Of a DNA stretch of 49,322 nucleotides, positions 1 through 7,920 are shown piece by piece. Source of the DNA: Bradyrhizobiaceae bacterium. GTDB taxonomy: Bacteria; Pseudomonadota; Alphaproteobacteria; Rhizobiales; Aestuariivirgaceae. Every line of letters starts with the position of its first letter. Position 1 is the stretch's first letter. A program made the position numbers and the translations under genes. The stretch spans positions 1 to 49,322 of the forward strand of contig CANJMQ010000026.1 of assembly GCA_947475225.1 (NCBI GenBank), written 5' to 3'. The notes beneath the pieces are model-generated. The model saw only the letters and a list, made by a program, of their open reading frames with translations, ran no database searches and was not told where the DNA came from.

Positions 1-8
1 AAAGTGAA

Positions 9-83
9 TGGTGGGTGGTACAGGGATCGAACCTGTGACCCCTACCATGTCAAGGTAGTGCTCTACCGCTGAGCTAACCACCC
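9..83 (-). tRNA. tRNA-Val (GAC)
   Basis: On the minus strand the sequence folds as a complete cloverleaf. The acceptor stem GGGTGGT (83-77) pairs with ACCACCC (19-13), the discriminator base is A, and a CCA tail is encoded at 11-9. The D arm carries TAGCTCAGCGGTAGAGC, the anticodon loop reads CTTGACATG with anticodon GAC (valine codon GTC), and the T arm contains GGTTCGATCC. The length is 75 nt with CCA. No integrase or duplicated 3' end (attachment site) is seen nearby. Confidence 0.96.
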
Positions 84-142
84 ACTATCGACGCGGTGGC
101 GACCCTATAGCGGGGGAGGCCAAGCGGCGCAACCCCCAAAAC

Positions 143-502
143 TCAGGCTGCCATCAGGCGCTCGACCTCGTTCACAAGGTCACGCAGGTGAAAGGGTTTG
201 GAGAGCACCTTGGCGTCCTTGGGGGCCTTGGAATCGGGGTGCAACGCTACGGCGGCAAAACCGGTGATGAACATGATCTTAAGCGACGGATCAAGTTCGG
301 ACGCCCGGCGAGCCAGTTCAATTCCGTCCATCTCCGGCATAACGATATCGGTGAGAAGCAGGTCGAAATTGCTATGTTTGATTTCCTCGAAGGCGCTCAT
401 CCCCTCCCCGAAGCTGGTCACCTCGTGGCCGGCTTTTTGCAGCGCTTTCACCAGGAAATTCCGCATGTCGTCATCATCTTCTGCGAGGAGAATCTTGGCC
501 AT
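143..502 (-). CDS. cpdR: CpdR-type single-domain response regulator
   Basis: This is a stand-alone receiver domain of 119 aa starting MAKILLAEDDDD. Acidic residues lie at D9-D11, the phospho-acceptor is D52 in the LLTDIVMPEMDG block, the switch Thr sits in MFITGFAA and the conserved Lys in VLSKPF. The sequence matches the CpdR family nearly throughout, including the LVNEVERLMAA tail ending in two alanines. In Caulobacter, unphosphorylated CpdR localises and primes ClpXP for cell-cycle proteolysis, and it is phosphorylated through CckA-ChpT. An in-frame upstream ATG would add MTMTMKT, but the family N-terminus supports the start at 502. It is divergent from the next gene across about 165 bases. 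The role here is inferred from the family. Confidence 0.93.
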   Translation of the reverse strand: MAKILLAEDDDDMRNFLVKALQKAGHEVTSFGEGMSAFEEIKHSNFDLLLTDIVMPEMDGIELARRASELDPSLKIMFITGFAAVALHPDSKAPKDAKVLSKPFHLRDLVNEVERLMAA

Positions 503-667
503 GGTTTTCATCGTCATCGTCACAAATCGTCCTGAATCCCGAGCGCCACCATCGGAACGCCTTCATATCCTTGTAGGCCTGCGCCGGTAAACGGTGAATG
601 AAGCCTTGCCGGTCCCTTTCCACTAGGTGAATATCCGGCAGCAACCGCCAGGGAAACGAGAGACGCC

Positions 668-1552
668 ATGTCGGCCCCCCGCCCGTCCTTCGAAATCCTG
701 TCTCCCGAGGAGTGGACAGCCCCGGCCGTGTTCAACTCCCCCCATAGCGGCCGGGATTTTCCCGAGGACTTTCTGCGCCTGTCTCGCCTTCCGAAGATGA
801 CGCTACGGAAGTCAGAGGATTGCTTTGTGGACGAACTCTTCCTCTCGTGTGTCGCCCACGGCGCGCCCATGCTCCGGGCGCGGGTGCCGCGCAGCTATAT
901 CGACCTGAACCGGGAGCCCTATGAATTGGACCCGCGGATGTTTTCCGGCGAGTTGCCGGGCTATGCCAATACCGGTTCACCCCGCGTTGCTGGGGGCCTT
1001 GGCACCATCCCCCGGATCGTCTCCGAGGGTGAGGAAATCTATCGTGGCCGTATTGATTTCGCGGAGGCCCGCAAGCGGATCGAGCAGATTTATTTGCCCT
1101 ACCACCGCACCCTCTCGGCGCTCACCAATGCGGTTCTCTCGAAGGTCGGGGAGGTGTTGCTGGTCGACTGCCATTCCATGCCGGCCAGCGCCAGCGCCCA
1201 TGTCTCCCCGCAGTTGGCGGGCGGCATCGATGTGGTGCTAGGCGATCGATTCGGTGCCTCCTGCGCGGAGGATATTTCAGGCTTCGTGGAGGACGAACTG
1301 CGCCGCAATGGGCTCCGGGTGCTCCGCAACAAGCCCTATGCCGGGGGCTTCATCACCCAGAACCATGGCGCTCCGCATCGTGGCCAACACGCACTGCAGA
1401 TCGAGATCAACCGCAGCCTCTACATGAACGAGGTAACGTTAGAAAAAACAATGGGATTTCATGAAATTCGCGCTATTCTCGAGAAGCTCACGGCAGCCCT
1501 GCTGCCCTATCTCGAGGGGCGTTTCACGCAACAGCAGCAGGCAGCCGAATAG
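668..1552 (+). CDS. N-formylglutamate amidohydrolase family protein
   Basis: This 294-aa protein belongs to the FGase (HutG-like, N-formylglutamate deformylase) family of zinc-dependent amidohydrolases. Family motifs are visible in order: NSPHSGRDFPEDF near residue 24, RSYIDLNREPYELD near 78, LVDCHSMP near 165, and the C-terminal NHGAPHRGQHALQIEINRSLYM. The His and Glu residues in these blocks are the expected metal and substrate ligands. A GAGAG Shine-Dalgarno-like sequence precedes the ATG. No other histidine-utilisation genes are in the window, so a true HutG role (N-formylglutamate to glutamate plus formate) cannot be concluded; many alphaproteobacterial paralogues stand alone. Confidence 0.88.
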   Translation: MSAPRPSFEILSPEEWTAPAVFNSPHSGRDFPEDFLRLSRLPKMTLRKSEDCFVDELFLSCVAHGAPMLRARVPRSYIDLNREPYELDPRMFSGELPGYANTGSPRVAGGLGTIPRIVSEGEEIYRGRIDFAEARKRIEQIYLPYHRTLSALTNAVLSKVGEVLLVDCHSMPASASAHVSPQLAGGIDVVLGDRFGASCAEDISGFVEDELRRNGLRVLRNKPYAGGFITQNHGAPHRGQHALQIEINRSLYMNEVTLEKTMGFHEIRAILEKLTAALLPYLEGRFTQQQQAAE

Positions 1553-1582
1553 TCCCGGTTGGTCGGCCTGCACCATGGTCAA

Positions 1583-1729
1583 CTAGCCGAGCAGCAGTCG
1601 CCAGAGATAATTGTGATAGATGGACCCATCATTCATCTGGCTCCACAACGTGACGCCAATCATCGCGGTCGCAATAATACCCACGAGGATCAGCACCCAT
1701 CCGAAGACGTCGAATATCGCTTTGAGCAT
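1583..1729 (-). CDS. Single-span membrane microprotein (48 aa), unrecognised
   Basis: A short minus-strand reading frame encodes 48 residues beginning MLKAIFDVFGW. It has a hydrophobic stretch from about residue 11 to 29 (VLILVGIIATAMIGVTLW) and a polar, aromatic C-terminal tail ending YLWRLLLG. The composition looks like a genuine single-pass membrane peptide, with a positively charged start, a continuous apolar core and an aromatic boundary. It converges on the FGase gene, whose stop is 30 bases away. No strong Shine-Dalgarno is visible; GAGA lies 11-14 bases upstream. I do not recognise a family, and no function is proposed. Confidence 0.5.
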   Translation of the reverse strand: MLKAIFDVFGWVLILVGIIATAMIGVTLWSQMNDGSIYHNYLWRLLLG

Positions 1730-2432
1730 GGTTGGAGAGTCTCACAAATAGTGAGTCATTTGCATCCGTAGATATGAGTACGCGCTGGCCATGGGTGCTT
1801 AGCCGTGCGAAGGATCTGTTCATAAGCCTCGATCCTGGAGATGCCGCTGTTGCAGGCCACTCAAGCGACAAGCTCTCTCACGGGCGGGACATCACTGAAG
1901 ACCAGTTCTGATTTGTGCCGTGTTCAAATGGACACCCGTCATTATCATCGAGAACGCCGTACAGTCCGGCTGCCGGCAACCTGGCAATGTTGAGATGGGC
2001 AGAGTCGTTGAGATGAGCAGAGTCATGGAGATTTGGGACGCAGATTGCCGAAATCGGCTCACCAGCATCGAATGCAAGGTCGATTCCCACGAGGTTCGCC
2101 TATACGCCCAATGCAGCTTTCAATTTTTCCGGCAGGGTGCAATCCTCGCCGCAACGGAAGCTCTTTCGCTCACCTTTGCGCCCCGTCAGTTCGCCCATCG
2201 GAAAGACTTTTCAACCAAGCTCTTTACAGCAGGCAGGACGAAAAGCCGATCACAGTTTCATCAGATCATCTGGCAATTGGGGTTTCGCGGTGTCTCAAAA
2301 TCTTATCAAGATTTACCTTGCGCACAGAGCAGTGAGATATTTCAACCTTGAAGGAGGCGTCCGCCGGTCCATCAAGGTTTCATGCAAATAGATTCGAAGT
2401 CTGCAAGCGCTATGACATTGGAGAAACCAGGG
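1730..2432 (+). other. Gene-poor stretch, no recognisable gene
   Basis: About 700 bases lack a convincing coding region. The open frames here (for instance 1920-2351 plus, 1878-2090 minus and a 45-codon frame from 1773) have low-complexity or atypical amino-acid content, no family resemblance and no good ribosome site. By eye the base composition is less GC-rich than the flanking genes, with runs such as CAATTTTTCC and CTTTTCAACC. The only structured element seen is the tandem repeat at 1989-2024. It could be an eroded gene remnant or an insertion scar; the sequence alone does not decide. Confidence 0.5.
1989..2024. repeat. 18-bp tandem direct repeat, two copies
   Basis: Two adjacent copies of GTTGAGATGGGCAGAGTC (1989-2006) and GTTGAGATGAGCAGAGTC (2007-2024) differ by one base. 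A partial third copy may follow (ATGGAGAT). The period is a multiple of three, so any frame through it repeats six residues; one minus frame reads DSAHLN twice. It lies in the gene-poor stretch. Confidence 0.75.
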
Positions 2433-2837
2433 ATGGACGAAAAGCTTTTTGATAAGGGACTACAAAAGAGAAGCGAAACTCTCGGCCAGGAGTATGTCGA
2501 GCGAAATCTGAAGGCCGCCGACCTGCTCACGCGACCGTTTCAGGAAGCCATGACTGCTTGGTGCTGGGGGTTCGGATGGGGCGACGAGACGATCGACGCG
2601 AAGACCCGGTCCATGATGAATCTGGCGGTGCTGGCTGCGTTGGGAAAGATGCATGAGTGGGAAACCCATTGCAACGGTGCTATCAACAATGGCGTGTCTC
2701 TCGAGGAGATCAGGGCCATCGTCCATGTCGTGGGCATTTATTGCGGGGTGCCGCAAGCGCTCGAGTGTTTCCGAGTCGCCCGCAAGGTGCTAACCGAGCG
2801 GGGGCTGCTGCCCGTCGATGATGCCGCCAAGCCCTGA
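2433..2837 (+). CDS. Carboxymuconolactone decarboxylase family protein
   Basis: This small (134 aa) all-helical protein of the AhpD/PcaC-like CMD fold has the typical core RSMMNLAVLAALGKMHEWETHCNGAINNGVSLEEIRAIVHVVGIYCGVPQALE. This includes the E-x-H-type pair in the helix after LGKMHEWE and the GVPQALE block found in 4-carboxymuconolactone decarboxylases. There is no CxxC pair, so a redox AhpD role is unlikely. Upstream ATGs at 2382 and 2412 are in frame; 2433 is preferred because GGAG lies about 12 bases before it and the family N-terminus starts near there. Its end overlaps the next gene by 20 bases, so the two are probably translated together. The substrate is unknown. Confidence 0.82.
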   Translation: MDEKLFDKGLQKRSETLGQEYVERNLKAADLLTRPFQEAMTAWCWGFGWGDETIDAKTRSMMNLAVLAALGKMHEWETHCNGAINNGVSLEEIRAIVHVVGIYCGVPQALECFRVARKVLTERGLLPVDDAAKP

Positions 2838-3939
2838 TCTCATCGTCGGGTCAAACCGTCTTGCAGCCTGGAACACGCCTGAGCGGCGACGCCAGAGCTT
2901 TCGTATGCTGCACGATATCCACCGGCGTGGGCTGACGTTCCGGGCGCCCAATGTGCTTCACCTCGCGGCCGACGAGAATCCGTTGCTGGAACATACACCC
3001 GAACTTGCCCGGCTGCTGCGCACGCCGGCCTTTTGTGCTCTGGTGATCGCACAAGATGATCGCATCGTCCTTGAGCGTCACGCGGCCGACTTCGCCACGG
3101 ATCGCCTGCACAGCATGCAATCCATCACCAAGACTTTTGTGCATCTGGCGCTTGGGCAACTTGTCGAATGTGGACGTGTGGATCCAGCTCGTAAGGTGGT
3201 TAGTTACGTGCCTGAGGCAGGAGATGCCTATGCACAAGCCAGCGTGCAGGAGGTGCTGGACATGGATGTCAGCAGCAATTTCGGGGAGGACTATGCGGCT
3301 CCCTATGCGCCTCGCCCTGCACAAGGCGAGCCCGTTGGCTATGCCCGGCAGGAGATTGCCATGGGTTGGCGCCTGCCGCCGGCCGGGGAAGACGAATTTG
3401 GTGTGCGTGGCTTCGCCGCAGGACTGGCGGCCGCACCGCGCGAGCACGATCGCAACACGCGCTACACGTCCCCCAACACCGACATGCTGGGCTGGGTCAT
3501 CGAGCGCGCCAGTGGGCGCAAACTAGCAGTGCATGTTGAGCAGATCGTCGCCGAGGCAGGACTTGCGGCGGCATTCCACATCTCGGCAGATTGTGATGGT
3601 GTGCCGGTTCTGAGTGGCGGCGGGGTGATGACGGCGCGCGACCTCGCACGCTACGGCCTGCTGATCGCAAGGCGTGGAGGCGCCTTCATGAGGGATGCGA
3701 TGAGCGGTGCCGGCACCCGCTATGGTGGCTCGCCGACATTGCGCTACCGGAACCACCTGATGAGCAATGGCACCTGGGTGGGCCATCCGGGCTACGCGGG
3801 GCAGTTCCTGATGGTCAATCCGGCGAAACGCGCAGCAGCGGCCTTCTTCAGTGTGCTTGAAACCGAATTTGGCGAGCGCGACGGCTACTTTGCCGAGATC
3901 ATTTCCGCCCTTGAGGCCACGCTTCAGCAGCTGGACTGA
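2818..3939 (+). CDS. Beta-lactamase-fold serine hydrolase
   Basis: This 373-aa protein belongs to the class C beta-lactamase/esterase-like family (COG1680). The SxxK catalytic motif is S102-I-T-K105 (MQSITKTFVHL). A Tyr-Asn motif follows in RYTSPNTDMLGW, and the C-terminal HxG-type box is GHPGYAGQ. No signal peptide is seen, so the protein is probably cytoplasmic, like esterases or amide hydrolases of this family rather than resistance enzymes. It overlaps the CMD-family gene by 20 bases, which suggests a shared small pathway acting on a lactone, ester or amide. The next gene begins about 110 bases later with its own ribosome site. Confidence 0.85.
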   Translation: MMPPSPDLIVGSNRLAAWNTPERRRQSFRMLHDIHRRGLTFRAPNVLHLAADENPLLEHTPELARLLRTPAFCALVIAQDDRIVLERHAADFATDRLHSMQSITKTFVHLALGQLVECGRVDPARKVVSYVPEAGDAYAQASVQEVLDMDVSSNFGEDYAAPYAPRPAQGEPVGYARQEIAMGWRLPPAGEDEFGVRGFAAGLAAAPREHDRNTRYTSPNTDMLGWVIERASGRKLAVHVEQIVAEAGLAAAFHISADCDGVPVLSGGGVMTARDLARYGLLIARRGGAFMRDAMSGAGTRYGGSPTLRYRNHLMSNGTWVGHPGYAGQFLMVNPAKRAAAAFFSVLETEFGERDGYFAEIISALEATLQQLD

Positions 3940-3975
3940 GTGTCGGCGAATTCCCTGCGATGATGTCGGATTTCT

Positions 3976-3990
3976 GATAATCTCGTTATC
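3976..3990. promoter_or_regulatory. Small inverted repeat upstream of the LLM monooxygenase gene
   Basis: GATAA-TCTCG-TTATC is a perfect 5-bp inverted repeat with a 5-base spacer, about 60 bases before the start of the 4051 gene. It might be an operator or promoter element for the 4051-6859 operon. A related half-site (CGTTATAG on the minus strand) occurs in the 7921-8030 divergent region. The arms are short, so the call is weak. Confidence 0.25.
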
Positions 3991-4050
3991 GCCCCCGATC
4001 GACACTCTGCGGAATGCTCGCAGAAGCACCGGAGGCCAGGAGGGACTGCC

Positions 4051-5088
4051 ATGAAATTCCAGCTCGCCATCAATCTCGAACGCATGGACGACAGTCTCGA
4101 CATGCGCGACGTCGCTCGCCATACGCTCGAGATGGTGCAGATGGCAGAGGATGGCGGTTTCCACATCGTCTGGTCTGCCGAACACCATGCCCTCGAAATG
4201 ACCATCGCGCCGGACCCCTTCCAGATCCTCACATGGTGGGGCGCAAATACTTCGAAGATCCGGTTGGGCACGGCGGTGGCGGTTGCCCCTTACTGGCACC
4301 CCATCAAGCTTGCGGGCGAAGCGGCCTTCACCGATCTCATCACTGGCGGCCGCCTCGAATTCGGAATTGGCTCAGGCGCCTATCAGCGCGAGTTCGACCG
4401 TATGTACCCTGGCCTCAAACAGACGGACGGCTGGAAATACATGCAAGAGATGCTGCCCGCCGTGCTGGCGCTGTGGCAGGGCGATTATAAGCATAAGGGA
4501 GAGTTCTGGCAGTTCCCCACCTCCACCTCCGTACCCAAGCCACTGCAGCAGCCCCATCCCCCCCTCTGGGTGGCCGCGCGCGCACCCATCACATATGATT
4601 TCGCCGTCAAGCACGGGCTCAATATCATGTCGTGGCCGCTGACTCGCCCGATGAGCGAGGCCGAACTCTACAAGTCTCGCCTTGATGAGGCGATGGTCAA
4701 CAACCCCGGCAAGAAACGCCCGATCTTCGCGATGATGCGCCACACGGTCCTCTATGACCGCAAGGAAGACTGGATGGTGCCGGTGCGGGCGGCGCAGCGC
4801 CAGCTTGGCCAGTTCGAGAACCTGTTCAAGAACATGGGCGACGTGAAGAACGGCTTCCCGAAGGGAATTGACCTTCACGACATCGCCAACCGCAGCGAAT
4901 ACGACCCCCAGATGCTATCGACCAACCTGATGTTCGGCACGCCCGACGAGGTGATCGCCAAGCTCAGACCCTATGAGACGCTGGGTGTGGATCAGTTCAC
5001 CTACTACGCCAGCCTCGGCCTTGGCATGAAGGAACAGAAGCGCTCGCTCGAACTGTTCTGCAAGGAAGTCATCCCCGCCTTCAAGTGA
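4051..5088 (+). CDS. LLM-class (luciferase-like) flavin-dependent monooxygenase
   Basis: This 345-aa TIM-barrel protein of the bacterial luciferase-like family resembles alkanal monooxygenase alpha chains. Signature stretches are GFHIVWSAEHHALEMTIAPDP (residues about 32-52), WGANTSKIRLGTAVAVAPYWHPIKLAGEAAFTD, and GGRLEFGIGSGAYQREFDRM. Such enzymes use reduced FMN and O2 supplied by a separate flavin reductase, and no reductase gene is visible in the window. A strong CCAGGAGGGA ribosome site precedes the ATG. The stop overlaps a GTG start of the CaiD-like gene, so it is the first gene of an operon with caiD-like and carnitine dehydrogenase genes. The substrate is unknown; oxidation or C-N cleavage of a quaternary amine or a ring-opening step are possibilities. 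Confidence 0.88.
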   Translation: MKFQLAINLERMDDSLDMRDVARHTLEMVQMAEDGGFHIVWSAEHHALEMTIAPDPFQILTWWGANTSKIRLGTAVAVAPYWHPIKLAGEAAFTDLITGGRLEFGIGSGAYQREFDRMYPGLKQTDGWKYMQEMLPAVLALWQGDYKHKGEFWQFPTSTSVPKPLQQPHPPLWVAARAPITYDFAVKHGLNIMSWPLTRPMSEAELYKSRLDEAMVNNPGKKRPIFAMMRHTVLYDRKEDWMVPVRAAQRQLGQFENLFKNMGDVKNGFPKGIDLHDIANRSEYDPQMLSTNLMFGTPDEVIAKLRPYETLGVDQFTYYASLGLGMKEQKRSLELFCKEVIPAFK

Positions 5089-5903
5089 GTGTGCGCCACA
5101 TGCCACGTTTCATCGAAGTCACCCGCAACGGCCACATCCTCGAGGTCAAGCTCAACAAGCCCAAGGTCAACGCCATCGACCACTTGATGAGCCGCGAGAT
5201 GGGCGAGGCCTTCGCGCTGCTGCGCGATGACCCGGAGCTGCGCGTCGGCATCCTGACCGCCGAGGGCGAGAAGATCTTCTCGGCGGGCTGGGACCTGAAG
5301 GCCCTGAACTCAGGCGACATCAAGCTCGACAACTGGTGGGAAGACGGTGACTACGGTGATGGTGGCTTTGCCGGCCTCACCGAAAACTGGAACCTCAACA
5401 AACCGGTCATTGCCGCGCTCAACGGGCTGGCCATCGGCGGCGGCTTCGAGATTGCACTCTCCTGCGACCTTGTCATTGCGGCCGACCACGTGCAGTTCGC
5501 GCTTCCTGAAATGCCGCTCGGCATCGTGCCAGACGCAGGCGCCCTGCAGCGCCTGCCGCGCCGCATCCCCTATAACATCGCCATGGAAATGCTGCTGCTC
5601 GGTCGCCGCATGGGGGCAGAGGAGGCCGCACGCCATGGCCTCGTCAACAAGGTGGTGCCCTATGCCGAACTGATGACGGTGGCGCGCGAATGGGCAACGC
5701 AACTCGCCAAGTCGGCGCCGCTTGCCATGCAGACGGTGAAGGAAGTGCTGCGCGCCATCGAGTGCAGGCCGATGCGTGAAACCTTCGAAACGATGCGCAA
5801 GGGCGAGCTTCCCATCTACCGCGCCATGCTGAAATCGGAGGATGCGGCTGAGGGCATAAAGGCCTTCGTCGAGAAGCGCGAACCGGTTTTCAAGGGGAAA
5901 TAG
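5085..5903 (+). CDS. Enoyl-CoA hydratase family, carnitinyl-CoA dehydratase (CaiD-like)
   Basis: This 272-aa crotonase-fold protein resembles CaiD closely. Matching blocks are TRNGHILEVKLNKPKVNAID, LRDDPELRVGILTAEGEKIFSAGWDLKAL, GGFAGLTENWNLNKPVIAALNG, and FALPEMPLGIVPDAGALQRLP with the catalytic-region Glu. The C-terminal EKREPVFKGK matches the CaiD ending. CaiD interconverts crotonobetainyl-CoA and L-carnitinyl-CoA, and the adjacent carnitine dehydrogenase supports that here. The GTG start at 5085 overlaps the previous stop; an ATG at 5100 (MPRFIEVTRNG) is an equally plausible start. It is in an operon with its neighbours (2 bases to the next start). Confidence 0.85.
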   Translation: MSVRHMPRFIEVTRNGHILEVKLNKPKVNAIDHLMSREMGEAFALLRDDPELRVGILTAEGEKIFSAGWDLKALNSGDIKLDNWWEDGDYGDGGFAGLTENWNLNKPVIAALNGLAIGGGFEIALSCDLVIAADHVQFALPEMPLGIVPDAGALQRLPRRIPYNIAMEMLLLGRRMGAEEAARHGLVNKVVPYAELMTVAREWATQLAKSAPLAMQTVKEVLRAIECRPMRETFETMRKGELPIYRAMLKSEDAAEGIKAFVEKREPVFKGK

Positions 5904-5905
5904 CG

Positions 5906-6859
5906 ATGACAAGGCCAACCGTAACGGCAGTGAAGAAGGTTGCAAGCATCGGCGGTGGCCCGATCGGTGCTGGTTGGGCGGCGCATTTCCTGGCGCGCGG
6001 CTATGACGTCGCTGGCTATGTCCACTCCATGAGCGAGGAAGCCGCCTATCGCAAGGTGCTCGACACGGCATGGATCAGCCTCACCGCGCTCGGCCTGGCG
6101 CCCGGCGCTTCGCGTGACCGCCTGAGGCTCACCGACAATCTCGAAGCAGCCGTTGCCGATGCGGGCTTCGTGCAGGAAAGTGCGCCCGAGCGGCTGGAAC
6201 TGAAGCAGGCGCTTTATGAGACGCTGGGCCGTATCGTGCCCGCCGACGTGGTCATCGCATCGAGCACGTCGGGCCTGATGATGACAGACATCCAGGTGCT
6301 GTGCCCCACGCCGGAACGCACGGTCATCGGCCATCCCTTCAACCCTCCCTATCTGCTGCCGCTGGTCGAGATCATCGGTGGCAAGAAGACGTCGCCCGAC
6401 GCCGTCGCCTGGGCGCGTGACTTCTATGCGCATGCCGGCAAGGCGCCGCTGGTGATGAAGAAGGAAATCCCCGGCTTCGTCGCCACTCGCCTGCAGGAGG
6501 CGCTGTGGCGCGAGGCGTTGCACATGGTGGCCAACGGCGAAGCGACGCCAGAGGACATCGACATCGCGCTGATGAACGGCCCGGCGCCGCGCCTTGCGAT
6601 CCAGGGCCAGTGCATGGCCTTCCACGTCGCCTGCGGCGAGGGTGGCATGGCCACCAACCTCGATCAGTTCGGTCCGGCACTGAAGCTGCCGTGGACGAGG
6701 CTGGTCGCGCCCGAACTCACCAAGGAACTGCGAGACCGCATGGTGGATGGCTGCAACGAGATCGCCGCGGGCCGCCACTTCGAGGACATGGCAGCTGAGC
6801 GCGACCGCGCCATCGTCGGCGTTCTGAAGGCGGTGCGTGCGGCGCGCGCCGGGTCCTAG
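5906..6859 (+). CDS. lcdH: L-carnitine 3-dehydrogenase (3-hydroxyacyl-CoA dehydrogenase family)
   Basis: This 317-aa protein has an N-terminal Rossmann domain, VASIGGGPIGAGWAAHFLARGYDV (about residues 13-36), followed by VQESAPERLELKQALY, the ASSTSGL serine loop, the catalytic-His block VIGHPFNPPYLLPLVEIIGG, and a C-terminal 3HCDH domain with GFVATRLQEALWREALHMVANGEATPEDID. Spacing and motifs match bacterial carnitine dehydrogenases (LcdH/CdhA), which oxidise L-carnitine to 3-dehydrocarnitine with NAD+. The context agrees: a CaiD-like gene upstream, and a CdhR-type regulator and a BKACE gene adjacent. Its end overlaps the convergent regulator gene by 4 bases. Other short-chain 3-hydroxyacyl or lambda-crystallin-type activities cannot be excluded from sequence alone. 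Confidence 0.8.
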   Translation: MTRPTVTAVKKVASIGGGPIGAGWAAHFLARGYDVAGYVHSMSEEAAYRKVLDTAWISLTALGLAPGASRDRLRLTDNLEAAVADAGFVQESAPERLELKQALYETLGRIVPADVVIASSTSGLMMTDIQVLCPTPERTVIGHPFNPPYLLPLVEIIGGKKTSPDAVAWARDFYAHAGKAPLVMKKEIPGFVATRLQEALWREALHMVANGEATPEDIDIALMNGPAPRLAIQGQCMAFHVACGEGGMATNLDQFGPALKLPWTRLVAPELTKELRDRMVDGCNEIAAGRHFEDMAAERDRAIVGVLKAVRAARAGS

Positions 6860-7920
6860 GCGCGCTTGCGCGGCTTTTTCCGCGCCGTCTGCAAAAAGGC
6901 ATAGACAGTGCCCGGCCATGACGGCGCAGCGTCGGCTTCAGGCCACGCCTGGCGGTATTCGCTGGGCTTCTTGCTGAAGGCCTGAAGGAAACTCTGCGAA
7001 AAATAGGACATGGAGTTGAAACCGCAGGCGGCGGAGACTTCGCGGATCGACATGCGGGTCGAGCTGAGCAGCACGCGCGCATACTGAAGCCTCAGCAACT
7101 TGCTGTACTGCACGATGGTGCAGCCGATGTCGCGCTTGAACAGGCGCTCGAGCTTCCTTTGCGAAACGCCGAGTTCCCGGCAGACGCGCGGCACCGGGGT
7201 CGGGTCCTCGATGCGGCCTTCGAGCAACGTCATTGCGGCGCGCACATCCTGATGCACGTCATCATGCTTGCCGCCTGAGGCGTGGCGCTGCAACGACTCC
7301 GGCAGCCGGCGCGGATGGTGCATCACCTGGTTGGCGATCTCGGCCGCAAGCTGGTCACCATTCTTACGCCCCACAATATGGAGCATCAGGTCGAGCCCGG
7401 CGGTGCCACCCGCACAGGTCATCACGGGCTTGTCGACAGAATAGAGTTGCTCCACCACCTCGAGATCCGGGTAGGCTTCGGCAAGGCCCGCCATCATCGA
7501 CCAGTGGGTCGTCACCTTCTGGTCGGCGACGAGCCCAGCCTTGGCGAAGGCATAGATGCCGAGTTCGACGGCGATCATCTGCACCTGGGCGCGCGCGCTC
7601 TTGCGCAGCCAGCGGAACAGCCGCGGGTCGTTCAGGTGCTCGGCGCCCCAGCTGCCGCACACCGCGATGATGTCCGGTTTCGGAAGCCCCTCCTCGTCGA
7701 CGTTGCGGCAGGCGACGCTAAGCCCGTTACTTCCAGGCACATGGCTCGCCGCCGAGGCCCGGAAGTCCCACTCATAGAGTTTGTGCGGTGCAAGATAATT
7801 GGCGATGCGCATCGGCTCCATGAGCATGGTGAGCGTCATCATGTTGAAGCGCGGGATCAGCACGAAGCTGACGCGGGTCACCTCACCCGTCACCGCACCC
7901 GCTTCAGCCGCTTCCGTCAT
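6856..7920 (-). CDS. GlxA-family AraC-type regulator (CdhR-like)
   Basis: This 354-aa two-domain regulator has a DJ-1/PfpI-like sensor (about residues 15-190) in which the usual nucleophilic Cys elbow is replaced (IAVELGIYAFAKAGL), so it is a ligand-binding rather than enzymatic domain. An AraC/XylS DNA-binding domain follows (about 220-325), with two helix-turn-helix units around VPRVCRELGVSQRKLERLFKRDIG and SIREVSAACGFNSMSYFSQSF. In Pseudomonas the family members CdhR and GbdR activate carnitine and glycine-betaine catabolism. This gene lies between the carnitine dehydrogenase and the divergent BKACE/ABC operon, as expected for the local activator. The inducer is inferred to be carnitine or a derivative. 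Confidence 0.86.
   Translation of the reverse strand: MTEAAEAGAVTGEVTRVSFVLIPRFNMMTLTMLMEPMRIANYLAPHKLYEWDFRASAASHVPGSNGLSVACRNVDEEGLPKPDIIAVCGSWGAEHLNDPRLFRWLRKSARAQVQMIAVELGIYAFAKAGLVADQKVTTHWSMMAGLAEAYPDLEVVEQLYSVDKPVMTCAGGTAGLDLMLHIVGRKNGDQLAAEIANQVMHHPRRLPESLQRHASGGKHDDVHQDVRAAMTLLEGRIEDPTPVPRVCRELGVSQRKLERLFKRDIGCTIVQYSKLLRLQYARVLLSSTRMSIREVSAACGFNSMSYFSQSFLQAFSKKPSEYRQAWPEADAAPSWPGTVYAFLQTARKKPRKRA

Noticed and set aside
1-1600. tRNA-Val as an integration site for a mobile island
   Set aside because: No integrase and no duplicated tRNA 3' end were seen; the adjacent cpdR is a core gene.
1920-2351. 143-codon plus-strand frame in the gene-poor region
   Set aside because: No recognisable domain, unusual amino-acid content and no ribosome site.
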